In this document: positions 13,670 through 21,484 of the stretch, piece after piece
Layout: every line of letters begins with the position of its first letter
Position numbering within the stretch: the first letter of the stretch is position 1
Assembly (NCBI RefSeq): GCF_011046245.1
Contig: NZ_CP049241.1
Coordinates: 3,364,001-3,428,000 of the forward strand
Direction: 5' to 3'
Length of the DNA stretch: 64,000 nucleotides
Source of the DNA: Allorhizobium pseudoryzae
GTDB taxonomy: Bacteria; Pseudomonadota; Alphaproteobacteria; Rhizobiales; Rhizobiaceae
Notes under the pieces: model-generated
Database searches by the model: none
Told to the model about the DNA's origin: nothing
Seen by the model: only the letters and a program-made list of their open reading frames with translations
Made by a program: the position numbers and the translations under genes

Positions 13670-15394
13670 TCAGCGAGAAGCTAGAACCACGAACGGCGAG
13701 CGCGTTGAACCGCCGTTGAATGGGGTGACAGGGCTTGCAAAGGCCGGCTGTCCATCAACCCGCAGCACAAAGCGCCAGATCAGCTCATCATTGAGGAATC
13801 TGACATGAGCGGACAATGCCGGCGTGGTGCCGCCATCGACGATGATGTACTGACCGAGGTCTGCAAGGACGATGTCGCCCTTGGAACCGAGAACAGGGCA
13901 CTGCTCAACCGCAATCACTGGACGCCCCTTCAAGAGGGGATATTGATTGCCCTCCGACGATCCGGCAGGCATGTAGAGCGACGAGGCAGACGGAGACGGA
14001 GATCCGGAAGCGCCGACGACGTTGGTCAACTGCTCAAGCTGCTGCTCCGCATCCTCGTTGACCAGCCATACAGCTCGCTTCCTCGATGGTGCAGGAAGTC
14101 GCGACCACATGTTGCGAACGTTTTCGGCGATGATGGTTCCCGACGCCTGCCCCGTTTCCTTGTCGACCACGATTGTCGCGGGTGCATTGACGATGCCGAG
14201 CATCTGGCCTGTACCGTTGCCTGAGAGAACCGAGAGATCGAGCTTGAACGAAGCTTCCGCAGCGAACCCGCGACGGATATGCGTCTCCAGCATCGGAACA
14301 TCCTGCATCAGCTCGGTTGTTCCACGCACCAGGCAGATCAGCTTCTTGCTGGAGAAGTCGATATGCCGGAAGCGCGGTAGCGATGCGCTGACTTCTTCAG
14401 CTTCAGCCGCCCAGTACGATTGCAGCCCGCCCCAGCGAGAGCCATCAGCTCGCGACGTTTCATCGACCGCCGGCATCTTGATGTCAGCGAGAGGAGCGGA
14501 TGTCATCCGGCGATCGCAGCGCGCCGCGATCTCGCTTTCCTCGTAGAGACTGCCGATCAGCTCATTGACAAAGTTCTGCTGGACAAGAAACCCGCCGAAG
14601 GCTGCGTCACCTTCATTCAACCCTGTCGGCGCCCGGACAAGGCGCGGATCGGTGTTTTCCGGGCGCAGGACAGCGTTGCGGATTGCAACGAGCTGACTGC
14701 CAAGGGTCGGAAACCTGACCCCACCACCGATAGCAGGATCCGCGATAGCCGACGGGTAGACCGCCGGAGCGCCGGCCGCGCGCCGCACGGCGGCGAGTGT
14801 GTCTCGGGACATGAGTGTATCCTTTTGATCGAGCGCTTTCTCAGCCCAACTCCGCATTGGCGCCGTGTCGATACCGCAGCTTCGTGCCGACGCCAGTGCA
14901 GTCGGTAGTGAGGGAACCGGAACCTGCGAGATTTCAAGAAGATCAACTTGCTCGAAATCGACGCCTCCGGGCCGTGAACGGTCATTTGCCAACCGCCATT
15001 TGAGCGGGTTCCAACTGACCGAGGTCGCATTCAGGAAGCCTTCCTTGACCATCCGGAATACGGTTTCCGCCATCGGGTTCATGTCCGCAGTGGCATATTC
15101 AACAGTTCCGGACAGCACACCGCCGATTTCTCCAAGCTCGACCACTCGCCCAATGGGGAGTTGCTTCGAATCGTGAGCCCAAAGAAAAACCGGATTACGC
15201 AAAAAGTTCGCGAATTCCCATGCGCCGGACAGGATGCGGTGACTGTCACGAGCGACCGTATCGTCGGAAAACCGGTAACGGATCAAACGACCATTGTCGT
15301 TTGCCATTGCGACAACACCTGCTGACCGCAGGCAAGCGCCGGAAGGCAAACGACCCTCACGGATAAGAATGGATGTGTCGCTTGCCCGTGTCAT
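13670..15394 (-). CDS. HK97-type prohead protease fused to major capsid protein (574 aa)
   Basis: Residues about 10-175 match the HK97-family prohead protease: the His region NPVFLWAHDSKQLPIGRV, the Ser region GFLNATSVSW, and LLEISQVPVPS. Residues about 230-570 match the HK97 gp5 capsid fold: FGGFLVQQNFVNELI, DIKMPAVDE, LIRRGF-like helices around ETHIRRGFAAEASFKLDL and GNGTGQMLGIVNAP. Many phages encode these as two genes or as such a fusion. It is expressed leftward and overlaps the upstream helical gene by four bases (ATGA). No portal, terminase or tail gene accompanies it, so the capsid probably packages the element with helper-phage parts. Confidence 0.88.
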   Translation of the reverse strand: MTRASDTSILIREGRLPSGACLRSAGVVAMANDNGRLIRYRFSDDTVARDSHRILSGAWEFANFLRNPVFLWAHDSKQLPIGRVVELGEIGGVLSGTVEYATADMNPMAETVFRMVKEGFLNATSVSWNPLKWRLANDRSRPGGVDFEQVDLLEISQVPVPSLPTALASARSCGIDTAPMRSWAEKALDQKDTLMSRDTLAAVRRAAGAPAVYPSAIADPAIGGGVRFPTLGSQLVAIRNAVLRPENTDPRLVRAPTGLNEGDAAFGGFLVQQNFVNELIGSLYEESEIAARCDRRMTSAPLADIKMPAVDETSRADGSRWGGLQSYWAAEAEEVSASLPRFRHIDFSSKKLICLVRGTTELMQDVPMLETHIRRGFAAEASFKLDLSVLSGNGTGQMLGIVNAPATIVVDKETGQASGTIIAENVRNMWSRLPAPSRKRAVWLVNEDAEQQLEQLTNVVGASGSPSPSASSLYMPAGSSEGNQYPLLKGRPVIAVEQCPVLGSKGDIVLADLGQYIIVDGGTTPALSAHVRFLNDELIWRFVLRVDGQPAFASPVTPFNGGSTRSPFVVLASR

Positions 15395-16014
15395 GGCTTC
15401 ACCGCCGGAAGTTCGTTGCGCAGGAGCTGAAGACGCTCCGAGATGTTCGACTGATCAGCTTCAAGCTTCATTCGCTCTGCAGCGTCCATCGCATCTCGGA
15501 TAGCGGCAATCCGCTGGTTCACGGATTCGAAATTGCTTTCGAACCGGCGACTGATCTTGCCAGTGACAGGGTGTCTCTCAACGATTTCCTGAGAAACTCT
15601 TGTCGAGCGATGCGCTTTGTCCAACTCATCACGCATGTCGGAAGTGAACAGATCGATGGCCGGATCGTAGGATTGCAAGAGCTGCCTCGTCAGTTCGTCG
15701 AACTGATGATCAAGGTCCTGTCCGACCCACATATGCTTCCGGAACAATTCACCGTAAGCCACCTTTGCATCATGTAAAGCTCTCTCGGCCGCCTGGACGA
15801 CATCGGCCTGCTTCTTCAGATCAAGTGTCTTTTGATGAAAGTGCTTCTCACGTTGGATGTCGAGCTTATCACGCAATTGCACCGCAACCTTGCGCTCTTC
15901 AGCAAGGCGAAGGGCCTTTTCGGCCTTCGCCTTCTGCACAACGCTCGATCCCTGCAACAGCGCCAGCGTCTCGGCAGCGCCTGGTACTTCCGGGAACGTC
16001 TCCACCTTGGTCAT
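15391..16014 (-). CDS. coiled-coil protein upstream of the capsid gene (207 aa)
   Basis: Function unknown. Residues about 25-95 are strongly heptad-like and charged (KAKAEKALRLAEERKVAVQL, DIQREKHFHQKTLDLKKQAD), and the C-terminal part is also helical. It lies directly upstream of the capsid fusion and overlaps its start by ATGA. Position and coiled coil suggest a scaffolding or size-determining protein for capsid assembly; that is inference. The start at 16014 (MTKVETFPEV) follows GAAAGG; the longer frame from 16044 is less likely. Confidence 0.65.
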   Translation of the reverse strand: MTKVETFPEVPGAAETLALLQGSSVVQKAKAEKALRLAEERKVAVQLRDKLDIQREKHFHQKTLDLKKQADVVQAAERALHDAKVAYGELFRKHMWVGQDLDHQFDELTRQLLQSYDPAIDLFTSDMRDELDKAHRSTRVSQEIVERHPVTGKISRRFESNFESVNQRIAAIRDAMDAAERMKLEADQSNISERLQLLRNELPAVKP

Positions 16015-16050
16015 TGAAGCAACCTTTCTCGTTCGTTCAAGCATCCGCGA

Positions 16051-16512
16051 TTATTGTGGAAACGAAAAGCGCATTTTGTGCCGCCCGTTTCGCTTGTAAA
16101 AACAATCACCTGAAAGAATGGCTATCAACCGTTTATCGGAGATCGGAGGCGAACCGTCGCTATGTCTGAAGACGAGAAAGAGCAACTCATCACGCGTTCC
16201 GACATAGTTCGGAGGCGGCCGGTCTCGGTCCCGATCATAGCGCCAGCGGCCAGCCTCATAGTTTCGGCATAACCGGCGCAGTTCATCTCGCCGGGCGAGA
16301 TCCCCACCAATCGTGTAGCCCTCGTACAGCCGCCGCAATGCATCGTCTCTGACGAACATGTCGGCTGGCAGCCCGGCAAGTATGAGAGCCAACCAACCGG
16401 CAAGCCACCTCCCATCGTCACCGCCGATGACGTCCGCAGCGACGACAGCGATGCGCTGAAGCCGCTCCCGGTCTTCTCGACTGATCCGGATCTCGGGTAC
16501 ACCCTTGCCCAT
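16051..16512 (-). CDS. unknown protein of the capsid operon (153 aa)
   Basis: I do not recognise a family. It starts MGKGVPEIRISREDRERLQR; a central hydrophobic helix (WLAGWLALILAGLPADMFV) could be buried or peripheral to a membrane. The C-terminus is Arg/Asp-rich (RYDRDRDRPPPNY) and basic. It begins three bases after the zinc-finger gene and is followed by the coiled-coil gene, so it belongs to the same leftward unit. A small-terminase or connector role would fit the position, but the sequence does not show it. Confidence 0.55.
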   Translation of the reverse strand: MGKGVPEIRISREDRERLQRIAVVAADVIGGDDGRWLAGWLALILAGLPADMFVRDDALRRLYEGYTIGGDLARRDELRRLCRNYEAGRWRYDRDRDRPPPNYVGTRDELLFLVFRHSDGSPPISDKRLIAILSGDCFYKRNGRHKMRFSFPQ

Positions 16513-16515
16513 CGC

Positions 16516-16905
16516 TCACCCCTTCAAGCGCCGAGAGCGGCGTTCACGGTCGGTGCGAGCCCGTCCTCGGCGTTGACAAGCGACCGAGCAGTAGTGCGGA
16601 ATTCGTCCGGGCCTGATGACATCGACGAAGAACGGAGCGTTACATTCCCAGCAGATCAAGCCGTCAGATCGATTTGCCTTGCCTGTGTCTTGGGTTGCGC
16701 GCCAAGCCTTTTTGCTTTCTCTTCTCGCTACTTCAGAACACTGTTGCGAGCAGTAGCGTGGCTGCCGGCCTCCCCGTCTGTTCCAGAGGAACGACACACC
16801 GCATATGGCACACACGATCGGAGGGGCACCGATACCAGGCAAGCCAAGCTGGAGAGCCTCATCTCCCGAGTGGGAAATATTATCTGCTTTCGTCATATTC
16901 GACAT
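16516..16905 (-). CDS. protein with two TRASH-like zinc fingers (129 aa)
   Basis: Two copies of a CxxC...YCSxxC motif are visible: CAICGVSF with RYCSQQCSEVARR, and CWECNAPF with HYCSVACQRRGR. Each resembles a treble-clef finger of the TRASH/MYM or HNH-like class that binds nucleic acid. A basic tail (RARTDRERRSRRLKG) supports nucleic-acid binding. It is the first gene of the leftward capsid operon, next to the iteron region. The start at 16905 (MSNMTKADN) is chosen for lack of a better one; 16896 is possible. It could act in packaging-site recognition or transcription control. Confidence 0.6.
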   Translation of the reverse strand: MSNMTKADNISHSGDEALQLGLPGIGAPPIVCAICGVSFLWNRRGGRQPRYCSQQCSEVARRESKKAWRATQDTGKANRSDGLICWECNAPFFVDVIRPGRIPHYCSVACQRRGRARTDRERRSRRLKG

Positions 16906-17142
16906 ACAGATACGCTCTAATACGCTGTTTTCATTATCTTTTTTCAATTGCCCGGCCCCCGAAAGTGGGCAGCAAGCCCTGTTGGAAGGGAAATATTCGA
17001 GCCGCAAATAAAAAATCTGCGCATGAGACCTGTGCGGTTACGACCCTTGGGTCGGCCTGAGGATTTAAACCCCCTACCCCCTCACTCGCCCGGCCGCCCC
17101 GAACTGAAGCGCGTTCGCCTGACTGGTGAGGTCTACTCACGC
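16906..17142. other. promoter-side gap of the capsid operon
   Basis: This part of the gap between the zinc-finger gene and the iteron array holds no supported gene. It should contain the leftward promoter of the capsid operon. A minus-strand frame runs through it into the array, but its product is low-complexity and translates the repeats. Confidence 0.4.
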
Positions 17143-17433
17143 GCTCCAGTCCGGCACGCCCTACCGCCTCGCCAGACCGACGCTTACCCACACCCGGATG
17201 CAGGCCGCTCCAGTTCGCTCCAGTGCTCCAGTCATCACCCCCCCTAAAGGGGGTGTGACTGGACTGCGCCGGACGGCTTGACTGGAGCAAACTCGAGCCG
17301 GCCTTCAGAGCATCCTTTGCGCTCCAGTGCTCCAGTCTGCTCCAGTTGGTATATTGAACTGGAGCGCCCTCAAAATCTGAGGGGTTTTGCTCCAGTGCTC
17401 CAGTGCGCTCCAGTTCATAAAAAGGACTGGAGC
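17143..17433. repeat. iteron array, 13 copies of GCTCCAGT: probable replication origin
   Basis: The octamer GCTCCAGT occurs ten times on the plus strand (starts 17143, 17207, 17217, 17225, 17321, 17329, 17339, 17389, 17397, 17407) and three times inverted (17281, 17358, 17426). Sites 17321-17365 and 17389-17433 repeat the same layout exactly 68 bp apart: two sites 8 bp apart, a third 10 bp on, then one inverted site. Hairpins CACCCCC/GGGGGTG near 17237-17256 and CCCTCA/TGAGGG at 17367-17383 lie between modules. The array ends 10 bases from the replication ATPase gene, as in iteron origins of plasmids and P4-like satellites. Confidence 0.85.
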
Positions 17434-17442
17434 AGCGTGCGA

Positions 17443-18849
17443 TCACACCCATTCTCCGACCCTCACAAACGCGCGGTCACGTCGCTTTTCGTCCTTCACC
17501 AGCTCGATCCGGAGCGCGCCGGCGTCGATCCACTTCGCCAGCAGCCTCTTGATCTTGTGGCGCCCCAGAGGGCTGCCGGCATCGATGGTGAGCACCTCCG
17601 CGACGACCGTTCCTGCCCAGGTGCTGGCGCGAATATCCTCCCGGAAATCGCCCCTGCTGATCGCCACCTGAACCGCCTTCAGGTTCTCGATCGTCACACC
17701 GTCGAAGGCGTCAGGCGGCGCCCAGCGCGACACGACGCCGACGTGATCGCCGTTCGGCAGCACCACGTTGCGCAGCTCGTACCATTCGGACAGCTCCGGC
17801 GGCGGCGCCATGTTCGACTTGTCGTCGAAGGCCCGGAAGAAGTTCCGATGCTGGGTGATACCGAACTCTTTCCCTTCGTCTGCCGACATGCGGTTGATGG
17901 TTCGAACGACGCGGGCCGCGTCCGTCAAGGCTTTCCCGCCTCGCGAGCTTTCTGCCGTCACCTCCGCATCAGATCCGAGCTTGCGCGTATGGTGCACCAG
18001 GTGGATTGCGCAGCCGCAGGCGTCGGCCAAGCGTCCCCAGGTCTTGGCCACCTTGTCGATGGCCATGTTATCGTTCTCGCTGACGGAGTGGCTTGAAACG
18101 AACGGATCAACGATCAGCACGTCGATCTTTCTCGCGATCAGCTCTTCAGCCAGAGCCGCGACAACGGGCTTAATGATAACCGTTCTGCCCTTCGGATCGG
18201 ATTGAGCGATACACAGACCTTGCAACCTACCACTGTCGACGAACAGACCGTCGGACAGATCCTCGGCTGAAATGTCATAATGCTCGCACGCCGCCTGAAT
18301 TCTTCGTTGCAGCTCGTCGGCAGGGTCTTCAAGGTTCCACAACCAGACCCGCAGACGCTCCTCTGGCTGCTTTCCCAGCAGCGGGCGCCCGCTGACCATG
18401 GAAAGCGCCTCGACCATCGTCAGGGAGCTTTTGCCGACGCCACCAGGCGAAACCGTCACGGTGACGAACCCCCGGATCAACTGGCGCCCGTAAAGCCATC
18501 GCCGTTTCGGGATGTTTGAAGGGTCCGTCCAGACGTACGGCGTTGCCGTAACGAGTTTCTGGCCATTGGCGGGCGCGTCCCCGAACAGCTCCGGGATGTC
18601 GATCTTCTGAGCCTTCAACTCTCGTAGAAGTAGCTCTCTTCCTCGCTGCGGATTCTTGTGGAGATACTCCCTAAGCTCTCGAGCAACAGTAACCTCGTCG
18701 AGAGCCGACCACGTTTCGTTCATTATCAACACGTCGAAGGGAACGCGCGTTTCTAGCCCTTTTCGTATCCTTTCCTTCGCGCGGTTGGCGTATTCTTGGA
18801 GCTCCTCCTCGGAGACCTGCCTACATTCGATCTTATTCGGCTTTTTCAC
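17443..18849 (-). CDS. RepA-like replicative ATPase/helicase loader (468 aa)
   Basis: The central domain (about residues 110-330) is a RecA-fold ATPase of the RepA/AAA_25 class: Walker A VSPGGVGKSSLTMVEALSMV, a Walker B region IDVLIVDPFVSSHSVSEND, and a following IHLVHHTRK sensor segment. The C-terminus could be a winged helix (SPLGRHKIKRLLAKWIDAGAL). A GTG at 18849 with GGAGG seven bases upstream is the best start; it overlaps the upstream gene by 17 bases, and the longer frame to 19065 reads shadow sequence. I infer that it unwinds the element at the adjoining iterons. No primase domain is evident, so host primase may be used. Confidence 0.85.
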   Translation of the reverse strand: MKKPNKIECRQVSEEELQEYANRAKERIRKGLETRVPFDVLIMNETWSALDEVTVARELREYLHKNPQRGRELLLRELKAQKIDIPELFGDAPANGQKLVTATPYVWTDPSNIPKRRWLYGRQLIRGFVTVTVSPGGVGKSSLTMVEALSMVSGRPLLGKQPEERLRVWLWNLEDPADELQRRIQAACEHYDISAEDLSDGLFVDSGRLQGLCIAQSDPKGRTVIIKPVVAALAEELIARKIDVLIVDPFVSSHSVSENDNMAIDKVAKTWGRLADACGCAIHLVHHTRKLGSDAEVTAESSRGGKALTDAARVVRTINRMSADEGKEFGITQHRNFFRAFDDKSNMAPPPELSEWYELRNVVLPNGDHVGVVSRWAPPDAFDGVTIENLKAVQVAISRGDFREDIRASTWAGTVVAEVLTIDAGSPLGRHKIKRLLAKWIDAGALRIELVKDEKRRDRAFVRVGEWV

Positions 18850-19489
18850 AGCCTCGCCTCCACTCGTTGGCGCTGTCGCGGATCTGGAGGGCGTCGGATA
18901 GAGGCAAGCGATACTTGTAGCAGATCGTTCCGCCGCGCATGCCGCGCTTGCCGAGCAGGTGGCGGATGTAGTTATCGTTTCTGGCCAAACGGCGCCGCTC
19001 TGCAGCGTCGTCGATCTTCGCCGGATCAAGCCGATAGGTGTTCGGCAGGCTTCGCTTATTGCCAATCAGCATGGCGTTGCGCAGCGCAAGCCTCGCTGCC
19101 TCATAGCGGGCCAAGGTGTCACGGACCATCCACACGAATAGCCGGCACTCCATGACGCTGAGATCGAACCGCGCGACCGTGAAGGAAAAGCAGTCGTCTC
19201 GATGGAAAAAGTGCTCCATGGCCCGCGTCAGTCGAGCCTTGCGCCGATCGTCGAGAAGTCGGGCCGAAGGCTTCTTCAGCCCCACGCGATCCCGCAGCCT
19301 GTCGCGGCCACGGGACCAGAATTCAATGCCGCCATCGACCATCGATCGCAGGCTCATCATGTCAGATGGGATGAGCTGGTAGGTTGCGATCAGGTCGACG
19401 ATCTGCATCTCGCCAGCGACCAGGGAAGCAAACGGCGCGGCCAGACGCCCATGCTTAGCCTCAAACTCGGAGCGTAGCCGGTAGGTCAT
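18833..19489 (-). CDS. unknown protein upstream of the replication ATPase (218 aa)
   Basis: I do not recognise a family. The protein is basic, mostly helical and soluble (LRDRVGLKKPSARLLDDRRK; ARYEAARLALRNAMLIGN). It starts behind a GGAGG box seven bases from the ATG at 19489 and overlaps the replication gene, so it is the first gene of the replication operon. A role as replication accessory or iteron-binding initiator would fit, but there is no visible motif that proves it. The left-hand promoter must lie between 19490 and attR. Confidence 0.6.
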   Translation of the reverse strand: MTYRLRSEFEAKHGRLAAPFASLVAGEMQIVDLIATYQLIPSDMMSLRSMVDGGIEFWSRGRDRLRDRVGLKKPSARLLDDRRKARLTRAMEHFFHRDDCFSFTVARFDLSVMECRLFVWMVRDTLARYEAARLALRNAMLIGNKRSLPNTYRLDPAKIDDAAERRRLARNDNYIRHLLGKRGMRGGTICYKYRLPLSDALQIRDSANEWRRGCEKAE

Positions 19490-19634
19490 GGATTAACCTC
19501 CATACTACGAAAGGGAATGGCAACTACCGGCCTTTCCCGCGAGACACTCGTTCTGGCCAAGCACTGAAAACGCTCAACTTTTCCAAGTGTCTCAAAATCC
19601 CATAAAATACCGGAAAATCTCACAAATGGCGGGT
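19490..19634. other. AT-rich stretch between replication operon and attR
   Basis: This stretch should carry the promoter of the replication operon and possibly integrase arm sites. The phrase AAAATCCCATAAAATACCGG stands out as AT-rich. A minus-strand frame crosses attR into the chromosome and is not supported. Confidence 0.4.
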
Positions 19635-19650
19635 TCTCATCGCCCACCAT
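19635..19650. repeat. attachment site attR (TCTCATCGCCCACCAT)
   Basis: This exact 16-bp copy of the tRNA-Val 3' end marks the distal boundary of the element. Bases outside the repeat on both sides differ from those at attL. Confidence 0.88.
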
Positions 19651-20294
19651 TTCTCCCTTTGATGCTGTTTTGCTTGTCGTTGTTGACTGAGTGCTTTGAG
19701 TCTGTCGCGACTGCGTGGACAACTCGCCGAGCCGTTGAGCAACTTCTACGCATTACATCTGCCGGGTCAGGTTATTCCACTTTCTTCAAATAGTCCCTCA
19801 GATGAAACACCACGATGCAGGCGAGGTAGGCTCTCCGGCGGGAATTTGTCGTCTCCTCATATTCACGCAAAGTGGGAAGCACTATTTCCCCCATGTACTG
19901 ACATGGGGGCATGAGACTTGCGATCATTGGTGTCCTCCAGTCGCGCTTTGGCAGGTGCGAGCCCTCACCCGGCCTCCGCTTCGCTCGGCCACCCTCTCCC
20001 CAAGGGGAGAGGAGATTCGCAAGGGCTGCGGCGCCTTCTTCTCCCCTCGGAGAGAAGGTGCCCGAAGGGCGGATGAGCGGCGGCTTGCACGGCTCGCGTA
20101 AATCTACGCCCGAATCAACTCGCCAACAATCTCTGGACACCCCGTGCTGCCTCTGTCACAAGCGCCGCGGGGCGCGACCGCCGTTATCTATAGAACGGGT
20201 TCGGGCGACAGATTGACGTCACGTTGCTGCCACGAGAGTACGTGGCCGCCCCGCTGTTTTCCCCGACATCAGGATCAGAGCGCTCTCGAAAGCG
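19651..20294. other. intergenic region between attR and lpsL
   Basis: The region from attR to the stop of the epimerase gene carries a RIME-like palindromic element at 19962-20080 and otherwise no gene that I can support. Frames running through it translate the palindromes. Confidence 0.5.
19962..20080. repeat. RIME-like intergenic palindromic element
   Basis: The sequence holds two large palindromes: CCTCTCCCC/GGGGAGAGG at 19993-20012, and CCTTCTTCTCCCC with AGAGAAGGTGCCC to its right, ending in CGAAGGGCGGATGAG. This arrangement is typical of the Rhizobium-specific intergenic mosaic elements. It is a non-coding repeat expected in many copies in the genome. Confidence 0.75.
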
Positions 20295-21314
20295 TCAGAG
20301 CTGCAGTTCGTCGCGGTTTTCCAGATACCAGGCGACAAAAGCCTTCACGCCAACGTCGAGGCCGATCTCCGGCTTCTGGCCGGTCAGCGCCACCAAAAGG
20401 TCGGGGCTTGCATAGGTGCGTGGCACGTCGCCCTTCTGCATCGGCAGCATCTTTCGCCGCGCGGGCTTTCCCATCACCTTCTCGATCGTCTCGACGAAAT
20501 CCATCAGCCCCACCGGCTGGCCGCCGCCGATATTGACGACGCGGAACGGCGCCTGGTGCGACAGCGTGTCGGAGACACCGGGCAGCGTCACCCGATTCGA
20601 TTCGTCCGGCGCCACCTTGGAGAGCGCAACGATCCCCTGAACGAGATCGTCGATGTAGGTGAAGTCGCGACTCATCTTCCCTTCGCCGTAAATCTCCACC
20701 TCGCGGTCCTCCAGCATTGCCTTGACGAACTTGAAGAGCGCCATGTCCGGGCGGCCCCAGGGGCCGTAGACGGTGAAGAAGCGGAAGGCGGTGGTCGGCA
20801 CCTTGTGCAGATGCGCATAGGAATGCGCCATCATCTCCATCGCCTTCTTGGTGGCGGCGTAGAAGGTCAAGGGTTCGTCGGCGCGGTCGGCCTCGGCGAA
20901 GGGGATCTTGTCGTTTGCGCCGTAGACGGAGGAGGTGGAGGCGAGCATCAGGTGGCGCACGCCGACAGTCTTTGCCAGTTCGAGGATGTTCCAGGAGCCG
21001 GTGAGGTTCGAATCGAGATAGGCCTTCGGGTTTTCGAGGCTGTAGCGCACGCCCGCCTGGGCGGCGAGATGCACGATCACCTCCGGCGCCCCCTCCTCCA
21101 GCGTGCTTTCCAGGAGGCGCTGATCCTCGAGCATGCCGATCACCGGGCGGAAGCCTGGAAACTGGCCGAGCGCCGCGTGTCGGGCCTCCTTGAGGCGAAG
21201 ATTGTAGTATGGGGTCATGCCATCGAACCCGGTGACGCGGTGCCCCTCTTCCAGGAGGTGCCTGGCCAGATGAAAGCCGATGAAACCCGCGGTTCCGGTG
21301 ATCAGATAATGCAT
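20295..21314 (-). CDS. lpsL: UDP-glucuronate 4-epimerase family protein
   Basis: An extended short-chain dehydrogenase/reductase of 339 residues that should interconvert UDP-glucuronate and UDP-galacturonate, a precursor for LPS or capsule. The NAD-binding [19 protein letters not shown] is at the N-terminus, followed by [15 protein letters not shown], Ser in ASTSSVYG and the catalytic Tyr/Lys in [10 protein letters not shown]. The VRYS...NP and [16 protein letters not shown] segments fit the UDP-glucuronate epimerase subgroup (LpsL in Sinorhizobium). It lies just outside the satellite. Exact substrate is inferred from family. Confidence 0.82.
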   Translation of the reverse strand: MHYLITGTAGFIGFHLARHLLEEGHRVTGFDGMTPYYNLRLKEARHAALGQFPGFRPVIGMLEDQRLLESTLEEGAPEVIVHLAAQAGVRYSLENPKAYLDSNLTGSWNILELAKTVGVRHLMLASTSSVYGANDKIPFAEADRADEPLTFYAATKKAMEMMAHSYAHLHKVPTTAFRFFTVYGPWGRPDMALFKFVKAMLEDREVEIYGEGKMSRDFTYIDDLVQGIVALSKVAPDESNRVTLPGVSDTLSHQAPFRVVNIGGGQPVGLMDFVETIEKVMGKPARRKMLPMQKGDVPRTYASPDLLVALTGQKPEIGLDVGVKAFVAWYLENRDELQL

Positions 21315-21423
21315 GATGTGGCACCCCTATCCTTGCGGGCGGATAGAAAACCATCCGCCCGGCGGATGCAACCCGCATTCAGGCCGCCGTGGCAGCCTGT
21401 CGTTCAACCGCGCGTGACGAAAA

Positions 21424-21451
21424 TGGGCCCCGGCGATAACGCCGGGGCCCA
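21424..21451 (-). terminator. rho-independent terminator after the phytase-like gene
   Basis: TGGGCCCCGGCG and its perfect complement form a 12-bp stem with a four-base loop, followed on the minus strand by TTTT. It lies 34 bases beyond the stop at 21485. Confidence 0.85.
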
Positions 21452-21484
21452 TCGTGATGGATCAAGTGATGGCGACGATGCCGG

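Noticed and set aside
17143..17433. Possible CRISPR array
   Set aside because: The repeats are only 8 bp, occur in both orientations and at spacings of 8 to 64 bp, and no cas gene is near; they are iterons.
13670..19489. Reading the capsid and replication genes as a decayed prophage
   Set aside because: The genes are intact, overlapping and closely spaced, with replication and integration modules complete; decay would be expected to leave broken tail, portal or terminase fragments, and none are visible.
19486..19722. Minus-strand frame crossing attR upstream of the replication operon
   Set aside because: It would join chromosomal and element sequence, its composition is poor, and the nearby GGAGG clearly serves the ATG at 19489.
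19772..20140. Minus-strand frame over the RIME-like element
   Set aside because: It translates the intergenic palindromes and has no family pattern.
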